Of a stretch of 64,000 bases of DNA, positions 26,729-35,451 are shown one piece after another (positions within the stretch are counted from its first letter, which is position 1; each line of letters starts with the position of its first letter). The stretch is from Comamonadaceae bacterium OH2545_COT-014. GTDB lineage: Bacteria; Pseudomonadota; Gammaproteobacteria; Burkholderiales; Burkholderiaceae_C. The notes under the pieces are model-generated. The model did no database searches. It had not been told where the DNA came from and worked only from the letters and a program-made list of their open reading frames with translations. The position numbers were made by a program, and so were the translations under genes. The stretch lies in assembly GCA_003859965.1 (NCBI GenBank), contig RQYR01000012.1, positions 1 through 64,000 on the forward strand, written 5' to 3'.

Positions 26729-28882
26729 TCAGCGCGCAGCGCCCCGTTCTGCAATCACCTTAGGCGTAATGAATACCAGCATCTCTTGCTTCTTCGAAGT
26801 TTTCTGGCGATGCTTAAAAAGATTACCAACCACAGGGATATCACCCAAAAGCGGAACCTTGCCTTCTTGCTCATTTTCAGTGAGCTCAAAAATACCACCA
26901 ATCACAACGGTTCCTCCATTTTCGACGAGAACTTGCGTTTTTACACGCTTGGTATCAATCGACATGGATCCAGCCACCACCTGACCCGGGCTGTCCTTGT
27001 TGACTTCCAGATCGAGAATGATATTACCTTCAGGTGTGATCTGAGGCGTTACCTCAAGCTTCAAGACTGCCTTGCGAAAAGCCACTGAAGTCGCACCACT
27101 GGATGTGGCTTGCTGGTACGCAAACTCCGTACCTTGCTCAATGACCGCTTTGGTCTGATCAGCCGTGACAACACGCGGGCTTGAGACTACTCGACCCTTA
27201 CCATCCGCTTCCATTGCCGACAACTCAAGGTTCAAGAAGCGGTTGGCTGCAGAATTGAACAGCGAAATCGCAAAGTTGGCTGGCTGCATACCCAATACTG
27301 CTGCAGCAGGCAAGTTCACGAAGGTCGAGTTACCCGTATTCAACAGGCTTGCAGCTCCTTCCGTGGTAGTGGCAGAGACAGCATCATAAGAGCCACCAAA
27401 AGCGACACGGTTACCCCCGCCTACGCTATAACCTGCATCGCCGCCACGGATACCGCGCAAATCCGTGCCGCCCAGCTTGACACCGAGTGACCGACCAAAA
27501 TCATCGGCCGCCTCCACAATCCGCGCCTCAATCAGTACCTGCCGAACAGCCACATCCAGCTTGGCAATCATTTCTTGTACTTGCGCCAAGCGTGAAGGAA
27601 TATCCGAAACAAAGATCTGATTGGTGCGCGGCTCTGCAATCACGCTGCCACGCGCACTCAGAATGCGTGCTGAAACTCCTGTGCCAACACCACCTGAGGT
27701 GCCGCTGTTGTTAGTCAACTGTGCCGCAATGTCAGCTGCCTTCGTATAGTTAAGCTGAAAGGCTTGTGTGCGCAACGGTTCCAGGTCATGAATGGCCGCT
27801 TGCGCTTCCAGCTCTGCTTTTTCCTTTGCGGCCAATTCTTCCTTGGGCGCAATTTGTAGAACGTTGCCACTGCGCTTCATTCCCAAGCCTTTGGCTTGGA
27901 GAATAATGTCGAGAGCTTGATCCCAAGGCACATCCTTGAGGCGCAAAGTCACATTACCCGTGACCGTATCGGAAGTCACAATATTGAAATTGGTAAAATC
28001 CGCAATAACTTGAAGCAAGGCGCGCACTTCAATATTTTGGAAATTCAGTGACAGCTTCTCTCCACGATAGCCTTGCCCCTGTGTCAGCTTGTCGGGGTTG
28101 ACTTTTTGCTGGCGCACCTCAACCACCAGTTGATTGTCACTTTGGTAAGCACTATGCTCCCACTGGCCTTTGGCCTCAATCACCATGCGGACACGGTCAC
28201 CACTCTGAACAGTGGACACCATCTGCACCGGAGTACCAAAGTCAGAGACATCCAGGCGCCGGCGCAAGCCTTCGGGCAGGCTGGTTTTAAGAAATTCCAC
28301 AACGAGCTTGTCACCCTGTTGCCTAATATCTACACCGACCTGATTATTCGCCAGATCCACAATAACTCGACCAGAACTCTCCACGCCCCGACGGAAGTCA
28401 ACATCACGCAAAGGCAGGGTATCGATGTTTCGGCTTTCGGCAAATGCCGTTCTTTGCGCCGTCATCGCTTGTGCGGGAGCGACATTATCAAGCGACACGA
28501 GCAAAGATTTACCTTGCACTTCTGCCTTATAAGCCGTTGCCTTGTTCAGGTTTACCACAACGCGCGTGCGACCATTGGCCTGCACCACATTGACACCTTT
28601 CACGTTACCCTGATTGATATCAACCGAGCTGCGCGACATGCCGTTGACCACACCAGGGAAGTCCAAGGCGATTCGCGCGGGTGACTGAACCACAAACCCT
28701 GCCGGAACGGCTGTCAACGGCTCAGAGAGGTCGATGCGGATTACATCCGTCCCTCCTTGGATCGTGCCGGTGACAGCCTCAATACTGGCCTGTGCACAGG
28801 CCAGAGAAACGGCCCCCAGGGCAAAAACTCCTACGGTGACCCCGCGTGCCGTTGACCACATATGTTGCGCCCACTTCCTCAT
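26729..28882 (-). CDS. pilQ: Type IV pilus secretin PilQ
   Basis: A 717-residue outer-membrane secretin through which type IV pili extend. It has a signal peptide (cleaved near ACAQA) and AMIN domains in the N-terminal third (IRIDLSEPLTAVP). The N0/N1 domain is LSLNFQNIEVRALLQVIADF then GNVTLRLKDVPWDQALDIIL. The C-terminal secretin core includes VPLLGDIPVVGNLFKHR and EMLVFITPKVI. It is coupled to pilP by an ATGA overlap. GC content is near 50 percent in sampled lines, well below most neighbours. Confidence 0.97.
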   Translation of the reverse strand: MRKWAQHMWSTARGVTVGVFALGAVSLACAQASIEAVTGTIQGGTDVIRIDLSEPLTAVPAGFVVQSPARIALDFPGVVNGMSRSSVDINQGNVKGVNVVQANGRTRVVVNLNKATAYKAEVQGKSLLVSLDNVAPAQAMTAQRTAFAESRNIDTLPLRDVDFRRGVESSGRVIVDLANNQVGVDIRQQGDKLVVEFLKTSLPEGLRRRLDVSDFGTPVQMVSTVQSGDRVRMVIEAKGQWEHSAYQSDNQLVVEVRQQKVNPDKLTQGQGYRGEKLSLNFQNIEVRALLQVIADFTNFNIVTSDTVTGNVTLRLKDVPWDQALDIILQAKGLGMKRSGNVLQIAPKEELAAKEKAELEAQAAIHDLEPLRTQAFQLNYTKAADIAAQLTNNSGTSGGVGTGVSARILSARGSVIAEPRTNQIFVSDIPSRLAQVQEMIAKLDVAVRQVLIEARIVEAADDFGRSLGVKLGGTDLRGIRGGDAGYSVGGGNRVAFGGSYDAVSATTTEGAASLLNTGNSTFVNLPAAAVLGMQPANFAISLFNSAANRFLNLELSAMEADGKGRVVSSPRVVTADQTKAVIEQGTEFAYQQATSSGATSVAFRKAVLKLEVTPQITPEGNIILDLEVNKDSPGQVVAGSMSIDTKRVKTQVLVENGGTVVIGGIFELTENEQEGKVPLLGDIPVVGNLFKHRQKTSKKQEMLVFITPKVIAERGAAR

Positions 28883-29427
28883 TTCGAACTCTCCTGCAGT
28901 TGCAATGTGGCAACCCGTTCAATCCATTCACCTGCTGCGTCTTGTACGATTTCACGCAGCGTGATCTGCCCTTCATCAATACCGGTGATTCGGCCATAGT
29001 TCTGGCCCAGATAGTTACCCGGCCGGACTTGATAGAGCAAGTTATCCACTTTCACCAAACCGACCAGCTGCCTTCCTTTGAGCAGGCTGCCAACCATAGT
29101 CATCGTGTCAAGAGGATAAGCTTCCAATGGCTCTTTGCGGCGATTCAGTTCAGGCGCCACCAAATCAGCCCCGCCACCACGAGAGCCAGACTCGCGTCGC
29201 AGCGCCTGCGTGAGGCGTTCACTGCCAAACGGGTCAACTGCCAAAGCCTGTGTATAGGAGGCCGGCACATACTGCTTAGGCTCACTAATTGGCGTCACCT
29301 TAGGGGTAATTTGACGCCGCTGTTCAACCATCCACTGGTTCAGGTCATCATGCTCTGAAGACGCACAACCAGCCAGCGTGCCGACCAAAAGCACCCCCGC
29401 CAAGCTTGTTATTAATTGTGCCTTCAC
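28879..29427 (-). CDS. pilP: Type IV pilus assembly lipoprotein PilP
   Basis: A 182-residue inner-membrane lipoprotein (lipobox LAGC at about 21) linking the PilMNO platform to PilQ. The C-terminal beta domain contains MVGSLLKGRQLVGLVKVDN and YLGQNYGRITGIDEGQI, typical of the family. It starts with GTG at 29425-29427, overlapping the pilO stop as GTGA. Confidence 0.95.
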   Translation of the reverse strand: MKAQLITSLAGVLLVGTLAGCASSEHDDLNQWMVEQRRQITPKVTPISEPKQYVPASYTQALAVDPFGSERLTQALRRESGSRGGGADLVAPELNRRKEPLEAYPLDTMTMVGSLLKGRQLVGLVKVDNLLYQVRPGNYLGQNYGRITGIDEGQITLREIVQDAAGEWIERVATLQLQESSK

Positions 29428-30107
29428 TTTTTCGCCTCTTTTTTAGCGTTCTGCTGAGCATCACGCTCTTCTTGATCAAGATACCGGAAGGTTTTTGCCG
29501 TTGCCTCCAGAACAAGAGAGCCTGATTTATCCTTGTCATTGGCTGGAGCGATGGACAAATTGTTCAGTGTCACGATCCGGGACAAATTGGCGATATCACC
29601 AGCAAAAGCCCCTATGTCATGAAACCGCCCGGAAACCTTGACGGCAATCGGCAGCTCGGCGTAGTAGTCCTTAACCGCCACCTCGCCGGGCCTAAACAAA
29701 TCGAATTGCAAACTACGACCTAAACCAGCCTGGTTGATATCTGAAAGAAGCGCATCCATTTCCGCCTTGCTTGGCAACTGCTTTTCAAGCAAAGCCACAT
29801 ACTGCTGAACCTCAGCGCGCTGCTTCTTGAGCGCCTCCAAGTTGACCGCCTGGGCCAGCTTCTTTCGATAGTCTTCACGGAGGGTCACCTCTTTGGCTTG
29901 CTCCGTCTCAAGTTCCTCTGCCGAGGTGTTCAGCCAGACAAACCAGAGAAAAACCACAACGCACGTCGTCACCAGCAGGCAAAGCAAATACTGCGGTGCA
30001 GGCGGCCACGAAGCAGGGTCGCGCGTATCCAGGTTTCGAAACTGCTCGCCAAACCGCCTCAGCGAATCCGCGAAACTTTCTTTTTGCCGTGTAGTTGTTC
30101 GAGCCAT
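29424..30107 (-). CDS. pilO: Type IV pilus alignment protein PilO
   Basis: A 227-residue bitopic inner-membrane protein. It has a cytosolic N-terminus, one helix (LLCLLVTTCVVVFLWFVWL), a periplasmic coiled coil (about 70-115) and a ferredoxin-like domain (FRPGEVAVKDYYAELPIAVK). It heterodimerises with PilN. The C-terminus is rich in Lys/Glu. It lies 18 bases after pilN. Confidence 0.95.
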   Translation of the reverse strand: MARTTTRQKESFADSLRRFGEQFRNLDTRDPASWPPAPQYLLCLLVTTCVVVFLWFVWLNTSAEELETEQAKEVTLREDYRKKLAQAVNLEALKKQRAEVQQYVALLEKQLPSKAEMDALLSDINQAGLGRSLQFDLFRPGEVAVKDYYAELPIAVKVSGRFHDIGAFAGDIANLSRIVTLNNLSIAPANDKDKSGSLVLEATAKTFRYLDQEERDAQQNAKKEAKK

Positions 30108-30125
30108 TTTTTTGTTTCCCCCCTG

Positions 30126-30734
30126 TCAGCCCTGCGGAACAGACGCCGCAGAGGCCGCCGCCTCGGGTTCGCTTGCACGCCGGCCCAACTGAGCCCGCAC
30201 CGTGAAGTTATAGACACGCCGCTGCTCCCTCGGCCCCAGTGCCAGATTAGCAGCCACAATCTCAATGAGCTCCGGCCGCGTGACCCATTCCGTGTTCCTG
30301 CTCAGATTGCGCAGCAACTCCGAAACACGCTCATTGGATTGCGCTACGCCGCCCAACAGAACACTTTTGCCCTCTTGCTTGATACTCTTCAGATACATAC
30401 CATCAGGCATTTGCTGAACCGCCTCGTTCAGCAAATGCACAGGCAGGTTTCGATCAGCCTGGAGATCCTCAACCGCCTGCTGCCGCGCTTTTAGCGCAGC
30501 AATTTCGCTTTGCAGCGTGGAAATCTCTTTGATTTCCTCTTCCAGCTCCTTGGTTTTGGAAATCAAGAACTGGTTACGATCTTGCTGATCAGCAATCTGC
30601 CCCTGATACCAGAGAAAAACTGCACCAGATATTGCGCAACCCAAGACCGCAGAAGCCACCAGAGAGGCATTGAAAACCTGGCGCGCACGTTTGCGGGCCA
30701 GTTCCCTATGGGGAAGAAGGTTAATAAGAATCAC
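30126..30734 (-). CDS. pilN: Type IV pilus assembly protein PilN
   Basis: A 202-residue bitopic protein. The conserved N-terminus ILINLLPHRE, which binds PilM, is followed by a helix (ASAVLGCAISGAVFLWY), a coiled coil and a periplasmic domain (MYLKSIKQEGKSVLLGGVA). The start is GTG at 30732-30734, overlapping the pilM stop as GTGA. The longer in-frame ATG lies inside pilM and is rejected. Confidence 0.95.
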   Translation of the reverse strand: MILINLLPHRELARKRARQVFNASLVASAVLGCAISGAVFLWYQGQIADQQDRNQFLISKTKELEEEIKEISTLQSEIAALKARQQAVEDLQADRNLPVHLLNEAVQQMPDGMYLKSIKQEGKSVLLGGVAQSNERVSELLRNLSRNTEWVTRPELIEIVAANLALGPREQRRVYNFTVRAQLGRRASEPEAAASAASVPQG

Positions 30735-31810
30735 GACAGAAACCTCCTCATCGCCAGCCCACATGCCGTGAGATAGGAAGGCGCCTCGCGCAGCATTTTC
30801 TTTTCACGCACACCCCGGCCAATCTGCATGCCATCGAACGGATTCACCACTTGACAGGGGAAGGAGGTGTGTTCCGTCACCGCTTCCGTCAGACCCGGCA
30901 AAGAGGCCGTACCTCCCGCCAGCATCACATAATCCACCCGGTTGTGCGGCGTACTGGTGAAGAAGAATTTGAGCGCTCGCTCCACCTCAAGCGCCAGCGT
31001 CTCCACAAAAGGCTTGAGCACAACGGAGCCGTAATCGTCGGGCAGCTCCCCGCTACGCTTCTTGGCTTCCGCCTCTTCCAGCGTGAAACCATATTGACGC
31101 ACCAGCATCTGGGTCAGCTGCGCACCACCAAATACCTGATCACGCTCATACAGCGCCTCGCCATTGCGCAAAACTTGCATTGAGGATGTCATGGCCCCAA
31201 TCTCGAACAAGGCGATCACTGCATCTCGGCCATGCCCCGGCAAGCGCTCAATCACACGTCCTGCCGCCAACCGCGATGCGTATGACTCGACATCAACGAT
31301 GACAGGCGTCAACCCCGCCGCTTCGGCCAAACCCTGACGGTCTTCCACCTTTTCCTTGCGCGCCGCAGCGATGACGACGTCCACATCGCCCGCCGAAGTG
31401 GAGCTGGGCCCCACCACGCAAAAATCCAGGCTCACCTCGTCCAGGGAGAAAGGAATGTATTGGTTCGCTTCTGCCTCGACCTGGATTTCCAGCTCGCGCT
31501 CACTCAACCCCGCAGGCAAAATGATCTTCTTGGCAATGACCACCGAAGCAGGCAGTGCCATCACCACTTGCTTGGTTTTGACACCGCTTTTGGTGACGAC
31601 GCGGCGCACCGCCTCCACCACCTCCTCGAACTTCTCGATGTTGCCGTCGGTGATCCAGCCGCGCTCCAGCGGCTCAATCGCGCAGCGTTCGAGCGTGAAT
31701 GTGCCGGAACGGTCTTGAGCCAACTCAACCAGCTTGACGCTGGAGGAACTGACATCCAGCCCCGCTACGGGGGCTGTACGCCGGCTGAACATGGAGCCAA
31801 ACAGATTCAA
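30731..31810 (-). CDS. pilM: Type IV pilus actin-like ATPase PilM
   Basis: A 359-residue cytosolic actin-fold protein nucleating the PilMNO complex. It shows GLDVSSSSVKLVEL (phosphate-1), IALFEIGAMTSSMQVLRNG (phosphate-2) and YVMLAGGTASLPGL (adenosine). The start appears to be TTG 31810 giving the family-like NLFGSMFSRR; ATG 31792 is the alternative. It is the first gene of the pilus operon, divergent from the PBP1A gene, an arrangement conserved in Burkholderiales. Confidence 0.95.
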   Translation of the reverse strand: MNLFGSMFSRRTAPVAGLDVSSSSVKLVELAQDRSGTFTLERCAIEPLERGWITDGNIEKFEEVVEAVRRVVTKSGVKTKQVVMALPASVVIAKKIILPAGLSERELEIQVEAEANQYIPFSLDEVSLDFCVVGPSSTSAGDVDVVIAAARKEKVEDRQGLAEAAGLTPVIVDVESYASRLAAGRVIERLPGHGRDAVIALFEIGAMTSSMQVLRNGEALYERDQVFGGAQLTQMLVRQYGFTLEEAEAKKRSGELPDDYGSVVLKPFVETLALEVERALKFFFTSTPHNRVDYVMLAGGTASLPGLTEAVTEHTSFPCQVVNPFDGMQIGRGVREKKMLREAPSYLTACGLAMRRFLS

Positions 31811-32146
31811 GGCAGTACCCTGTTGCTTTTTATTTCAGATGTCGAAAACTCTTAAGGTTTCACTTGAATACTAGCAGTAAGCCCTTTGTCGGGGAAAGAA
31901 AAAACCGCCCAAAAGTGGCTCAAGGCGTTGCCAAAAACTAACGAAGCCCAACCTTCCCTTACGAAATTCCAGGCTCGTACATCGCCATCACGGGCACTTT
32001 GACAGCTTGTTCGCATCCAAGCGCCGCCCGCGCAGCGGCAGGCGGCTGAAGTGCCTGCCGCGCACGCGTGCACCTTGACAATGTGGCACGAAAGTGCGGT
32101 ACAACCGCCGGTTACGCCTTTCGTCGCCCAAAAAAACGCTACGCCC
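31811..32146. other. Divergent regulatory region pilM / PBP1A
   Basis: About 335 bases hold the promoters of the pilus operon (minus) and the PBP1A gene (plus). The half next to pilM is AT-rich. The half next to PBP1A returns to high GC. A TTGACA element facing right lies at 32075. No convincing pilM promoter hexamers could be fixed by eye. Confidence 0.55.
32075..32105 (+). promoter_or_regulatory. Candidate PBP1A promoter
   Basis: A perfect TTGACA (32075-32080) is followed after 19 bases by TACAAC. The spacing is longer than ideal. If used, transcription starts near 32112. That supports GTG 32147 as the PBP1A start rather than the earlier ATG at 32081. Confidence 0.45.
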
Positions 32147-34519
32147 GTGAACAAACCCACAACGCCCCGTTCTTCGTCACCGCGCTGGCCCGCACGCCTT
32201 TTGAAGTTCTTCGCGTGGACATTCGGGCTCTTGATTGCCCTTGTGGCTGGCGCGCTCATGGCCGGCGCCATGGCGCTGTCCATGGCCTATCCCAACCTGC
32301 CCGATGTCTCGGAGCTGTCCAACTACCGCCCCAAACTGCCACTGCGCATTTACACGGCCGATGGCGCGCTGATGGGCGAGTTCGGTGAAGAGCGCCGCAA
32401 CCTCATGCCCATTCACGAGATCCCGAAGGTCATGCGCGATGCCGTGCTCGCCATTGAAGACGCACGCTTTTACCAGCACGGCGGCGTGGATTACGTGGGC
32501 GTGGCGCGCGCGGCGCTGGCCAACCTCAGCCGCACCAAGAGCCAGGGCGCCTCCACCATCACGATGCAGGTGGCGCGCAACGTGTACCTCACGTCTGAAA
32601 AAACCTATACGCGCAAGATCTACGAGATGCTGCTCACCTTCAAGCTGGAACACCAGCTCAGCAAGGACCAGATCCTCGAGATCTACATGAACCAGATCTT
32701 CCTGGGCCATCGCGCCTACGGCTTTGCCGCCGCCTCGGAAACCTATTTCGGCAAACCCCTCAAGGACATCACCATTGCCGAAGCCGCCATGCTGGCCGGC
32801 GTACCGCAAGCGCCCTCCACCAACAACCCCATCAGCAACCCCTCGCGGGCCCGCGTGCGCCAGCTCTACATCATCGACCGCATGGTTGAAAACGGCTTCA
32901 TCACCCCCGCCCAGGCGGCTGAAGCCAAGCAGCAGGAGTTGCACATCCGCCCCCCCAGCAACGCCACTCCCGTGCATGCCGAATACGTGGCCGAGATGGT
33001 GCGCCAGCTCATCTTTGCGCAATACGGCGAAGAAACCTACACCCGCGGCCTGAACGTCTACACCACGCTCAACACCCAGGAGCAAAACGCCGCCTACCAC
33101 GCTCTGCGCGCCGGCATCATGAACTACGAACGCCGCCAGGCCTACCGCGGCCCCGAAAAGTTCATCGACCTGCCCGCAGACGCCCAGGACCGCGCCGAAG
33201 CCATTGACGACGCCCTGGCCGACCACCCCGACAACGGCAACCTGCTGGCGGCCGTGGTGCTGGAGGCCAGCCCGCGCAAAGTGGTCGCCATGCACCGGGC
33301 AGGCCAATCCGTCACCATCACCGGCAACGGCCTGCGCCCGGCGCAGTCGGGTCTGTCGGCCAAGGCCGCGCCGGCCGTGCGCATCCGTCCGGGCGCCATC
33401 ATCCGCATCATGCAGGCGGGCAAAGACTGGCAAATCACGCAGCAACCCGAAGTGGAAGGCGCCCTGGTCGCGCTGGATCCGCGCAACGGCGCGGTCAAGG
33501 CCCTGGTCGGCGGGTTCGACTTCGCCAAAAACAAGTTCAACCACGCCACGCAAGCCTGGCGCCAGCCCGGCTCCAGCTTCAAGCCCTTCATTTACTCCGC
33601 CGGGCTGGAAAAAGGGCTTTCCCCTGCCACCATGATCAACGACACCCCGCTGTTTTTCGACAGCAGCGTCACTGGCGGCAAACCCTGGGAGCCCAAGAAC
33701 TACGACGGCCGCTTTGAAGGCCCCATGACCATGAAGCGCGCGCTGGCCCGCTCCAAGAACATGGTGTCCATCCGCATCCTGCAAACCGTCTCGCCGCGCG
33801 CCGGGCAGGAATGGGTCACGCGCTTCGGCTTCGACGCCGAGCGCCACCCGCCCTACCTGACCATGGCGCTGGGCGCAGGCGCCGTCACCCCCTTGCAGCT
33901 GGCCACGGGCTTCGCGGTGTTCGCCAACGGCGGCTACCGCGTCAACCCCTTCCTCGTCACCCGCGTGACCGACCACGCCGGCCGCGTGCTCGTTGACAGC
34001 CAGCCGGCCGAGCCTGACGAAGCCAACCGCGCCATCGACGCGCGCAACGCCTTCATCACCGGCACCATGCTGCAGGAAGTGGCCCGCAGCGGCACCGCCG
34101 CCCGCGCCCAGGCCGCGCTCAAACGGCCCGACATCTATGGCAAAACCGGCACCACCAACGACGCCATCGACGCCTGGTTTGCCGGCTACCAGCCCACCCT
34201 GGTGGCCGCCGTGTGGATGGGTTACGACCAGCCCCGCAACCTGGGCCAGCGCGAAACCGGCGGCGGCCTGAGCCTGCCCATCTGGATCAACTTCATGCAA
34301 ACCGCGCTCAAGGGCGTTCCCGTCTCACAGCCTCGGCCGCCGTCCGGCGTGACCCAGGTGGGCGGCGACTGGTACTACACCGAATACGCCCACGGCGGCG
34401 GCATCACCAACCTGGGCGGCGCGGGCCTGGCGCCCGCCACGCCTGACGAGGAAGAGCCGCCCAGCGCCCCCGCGCCATCGAGCGAGCGCAACCGCATCCT
34501 TGACCTGTTCCAGAACTAA
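32147..34519 (+). CDS. mrcA: Penicillin-binding protein 1A (bifunctional)
   Basis: About 790 residues. A short cytosolic N-terminus and one transmembrane helix (FFAWTFGLLIALVAGALMAG) precede the GT51 domain with EDARFYQHGGVDYVG and GASTITMQVARN. A linker/OB region follows, then the transpeptidase domain with S-x-x-K in PGSSFKPF, SKN in ARSKNMVS and KTGTT near the C-terminus. It polymerises and cross-links peptidoglycan in the periplasm. GTG 32147 is chosen from the promoter position; ATG 32081 would add 22 residues. Confidence 0.93.
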   Translation: MNKPTTPRSSSPRWPARLLKFFAWTFGLLIALVAGALMAGAMALSMAYPNLPDVSELSNYRPKLPLRIYTADGALMGEFGEERRNLMPIHEIPKVMRDAVLAIEDARFYQHGGVDYVGVARAALANLSRTKSQGASTITMQVARNVYLTSEKTYTRKIYEMLLTFKLEHQLSKDQILEIYMNQIFLGHRAYGFAAASETYFGKPLKDITIAEAAMLAGVPQAPSTNNPISNPSRARVRQLYIIDRMVENGFITPAQAAEAKQQELHIRPPSNATPVHAEYVAEMVRQLIFAQYGEETYTRGLNVYTTLNTQEQNAAYHALRAGIMNYERRQAYRGPEKFIDLPADAQDRAEAIDDALADHPDNGNLLAAVVLEASPRKVVAMHRAGQSVTITGNGLRPAQSGLSAKAAPAVRIRPGAIIRIMQAGKDWQITQQPEVEGALVALDPRNGAVKALVGGFDFAKNKFNHATQAWRQPGSSFKPFIYSAGLEKGLSPATMINDTPLFFDSSVTGGKPWEPKNYDGRFEGPMTMKRALARSKNMVSIRILQTVSPRAGQEWVTRFGFDAERHPPYLTMALGAGAVTPLQLATGFAVFANGGYRVNPFLVTRVTDHAGRVLVDSQPAEPDEANRAIDARNAFITGTMLQEVARSGTAARAQAALKRPDIYGKTGTTNDAIDAWFAGYQPTLVAAVWMGYDQPRNLGQRETGGGLSLPIWINFMQTALKGVPVSQPRPPSGVTQVGGDWYYTEYAHGGGITNLGGAGLAPATPDEEEPPSAPAPSSERNRILDLFQN

Positions 34520-34732
34520 GCGCCTGTTCCGCAAGCCGGCTCCAGGCGGCCCGCCCATGGAGCAACGGGACGCACTCTTGCCAAAAGCTGGCCCAGCCGC
34601 TGCGCAGGCGGCCTTGCAGCGCGGCCCGGGGTCAGTAAGTGCCCCGGGCGGTTTCCCCAAACGCTCTCGCGTCGCGCAAGGCACGCCTGCAGCCTGGCGC
34701 AGCCTGCCCCATTGGCGTCTTGGGGCAATCCT

Positions 34733-34790
34733 GAAAACAGGCTTTCGGGCAATAGCCACACCATTTATTGCTATCAATAAAAGAGCAAAG
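34733..34790 (-). repeat. Dispersed intergenic repeat, copy G
   Basis: On the minus strand it reads TTGCTCTTTTATTGATAGCA, then ATGGTGTGGCTATTGCCC, then GAAAGCCTGTTTTCAGG. It shows the same order of AT-rich arms, GTGG-CTATTG-CCC middle and T-rich tail as other copies. It merges with the cyaY terminator. Confidence 0.6.
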
Positions 34791-34814
34791 CCCGCCAGAC
34801 AGTGCCTGCGGGCT
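34781..34814 (-). terminator. Intrinsic terminator after cyaY
   Basis: AGCCCGC pairs with GCGGGCT around a 12-base loop. On the minus strand it is followed by TTGCTCTTTT. It faces the cyaY transcript and could also stop read-through from the PBP1A gene. Confidence 0.65.
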
Positions 34815-34863
34815 TGACTTCTGCGCTTCTGCGCAGTTGCGCCGGCTCTTGCCCGGCGCGCCT

Positions 34864-35193
34864 TCAGGGCAAAAACACCAGCGTCTGGCCGGCGTGCGCG
34901 CTGGCCTGTGCCGACAGGTTGGCAAAGAACTCCTCGCCCGTCTTGGTATCGCGCCACGCGCCGTCTGCCCAACGGTAGTGGTAGCCGCCCGCGCGCGCGG
35001 CCAGCCACACTTCATGCAGCGGCTTTTGCAGGTTGATGACGATCTGGCTGCCATTGGCAAAAGTCAGCGTCACCATGCCGCCCGTGCGCTGGTTGTCGAT
35101 GTCGGCGTCCGTCGTCTCGTTCAGCGCGTCGCACTGCGCTTCCACGCGGCGCAGCAAGGCTTCGGCGCGGTCTTGGTAGTCCAGGTCGCTCAT
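34864..35193 (-). CDS. cyaY: Iron-sulfur cluster assembly regulator CyaY (frataxin)
   Basis: A 109-residue cytosolic frataxin homologue. The acidic helix [18 protein letters not shown], which binds iron, is followed by [19 protein letters not shown] and [16 protein letters not shown], the conserved sheet surface. It modulates IscS activity. It is divergent from lptM, the usual Burkholderiales arrangement. Confidence 0.95.
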   Translation of the reverse strand: MSDLDYQDRAEALLRRVEAQCDALNETTDADIDNQRTGGMVTLTFANGSQIVINLQKPLHEVWLAARAGGYHYRWADGAWRDTKTGEEFFANLSAQASAHAGQTLVFLP

Positions 35194-35205
35194 TACAATC
35201 GCTCC

Positions 35206-35451
35206 ATGAAATCACGGGGCAGGATTGTATGGAGCGGCTTTTTCCTTGCCTGCCTGGCGGGCATGGCCGCTGGCTGCGGCCAGCGCGGCCCGCTGTACCT
35301 GCCCGATAGCCCGGCCGCGCGCCAGCGCGCCACCTTGCCGCAAGTGCTGCTGCCCACACGGCCCGCCAGCCCTGCCAGCGCGGCCTCCGCTCCAGCTTTT
35401 CCGGCTCTCCCGGCTTCTCCTGCCGCTCCCGCCACTTCCCCCACACCATGA
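35206..35451 (+). CDS. lptM: LPS translocon maturation chaperone LptM (YifL-like lipoprotein)
   Basis: An 81-residue lipoprotein. The lipobox AAGC is followed by the signature [10 protein letters not shown], then a Pro/Ala-rich tail. LptM assists disulphide maturation of LptD. ATG 35206 overlaps the next gene by ATGA. A TACAAT at 35193-35198 could be a -10 element. If so, the message would be nearly leaderless. Confidence 0.88.
   Translation: MKSRGRIVWSGFFLACLAGMAAGCGQRGPLYLPDSPAARQRATLPQVLLPTRPASPASAASAPAFPALPASPAAPATSPTP

Larger units (their letters stand above)
34520..34863. other. Intergenic region between PBP1A and cyaY genes
   Basis: About 345 bases between convergent genes. It contains repeat copy G and the cyaY terminator hairpin at 34781-34814. 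No gene is supported. Confidence 0.6.
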
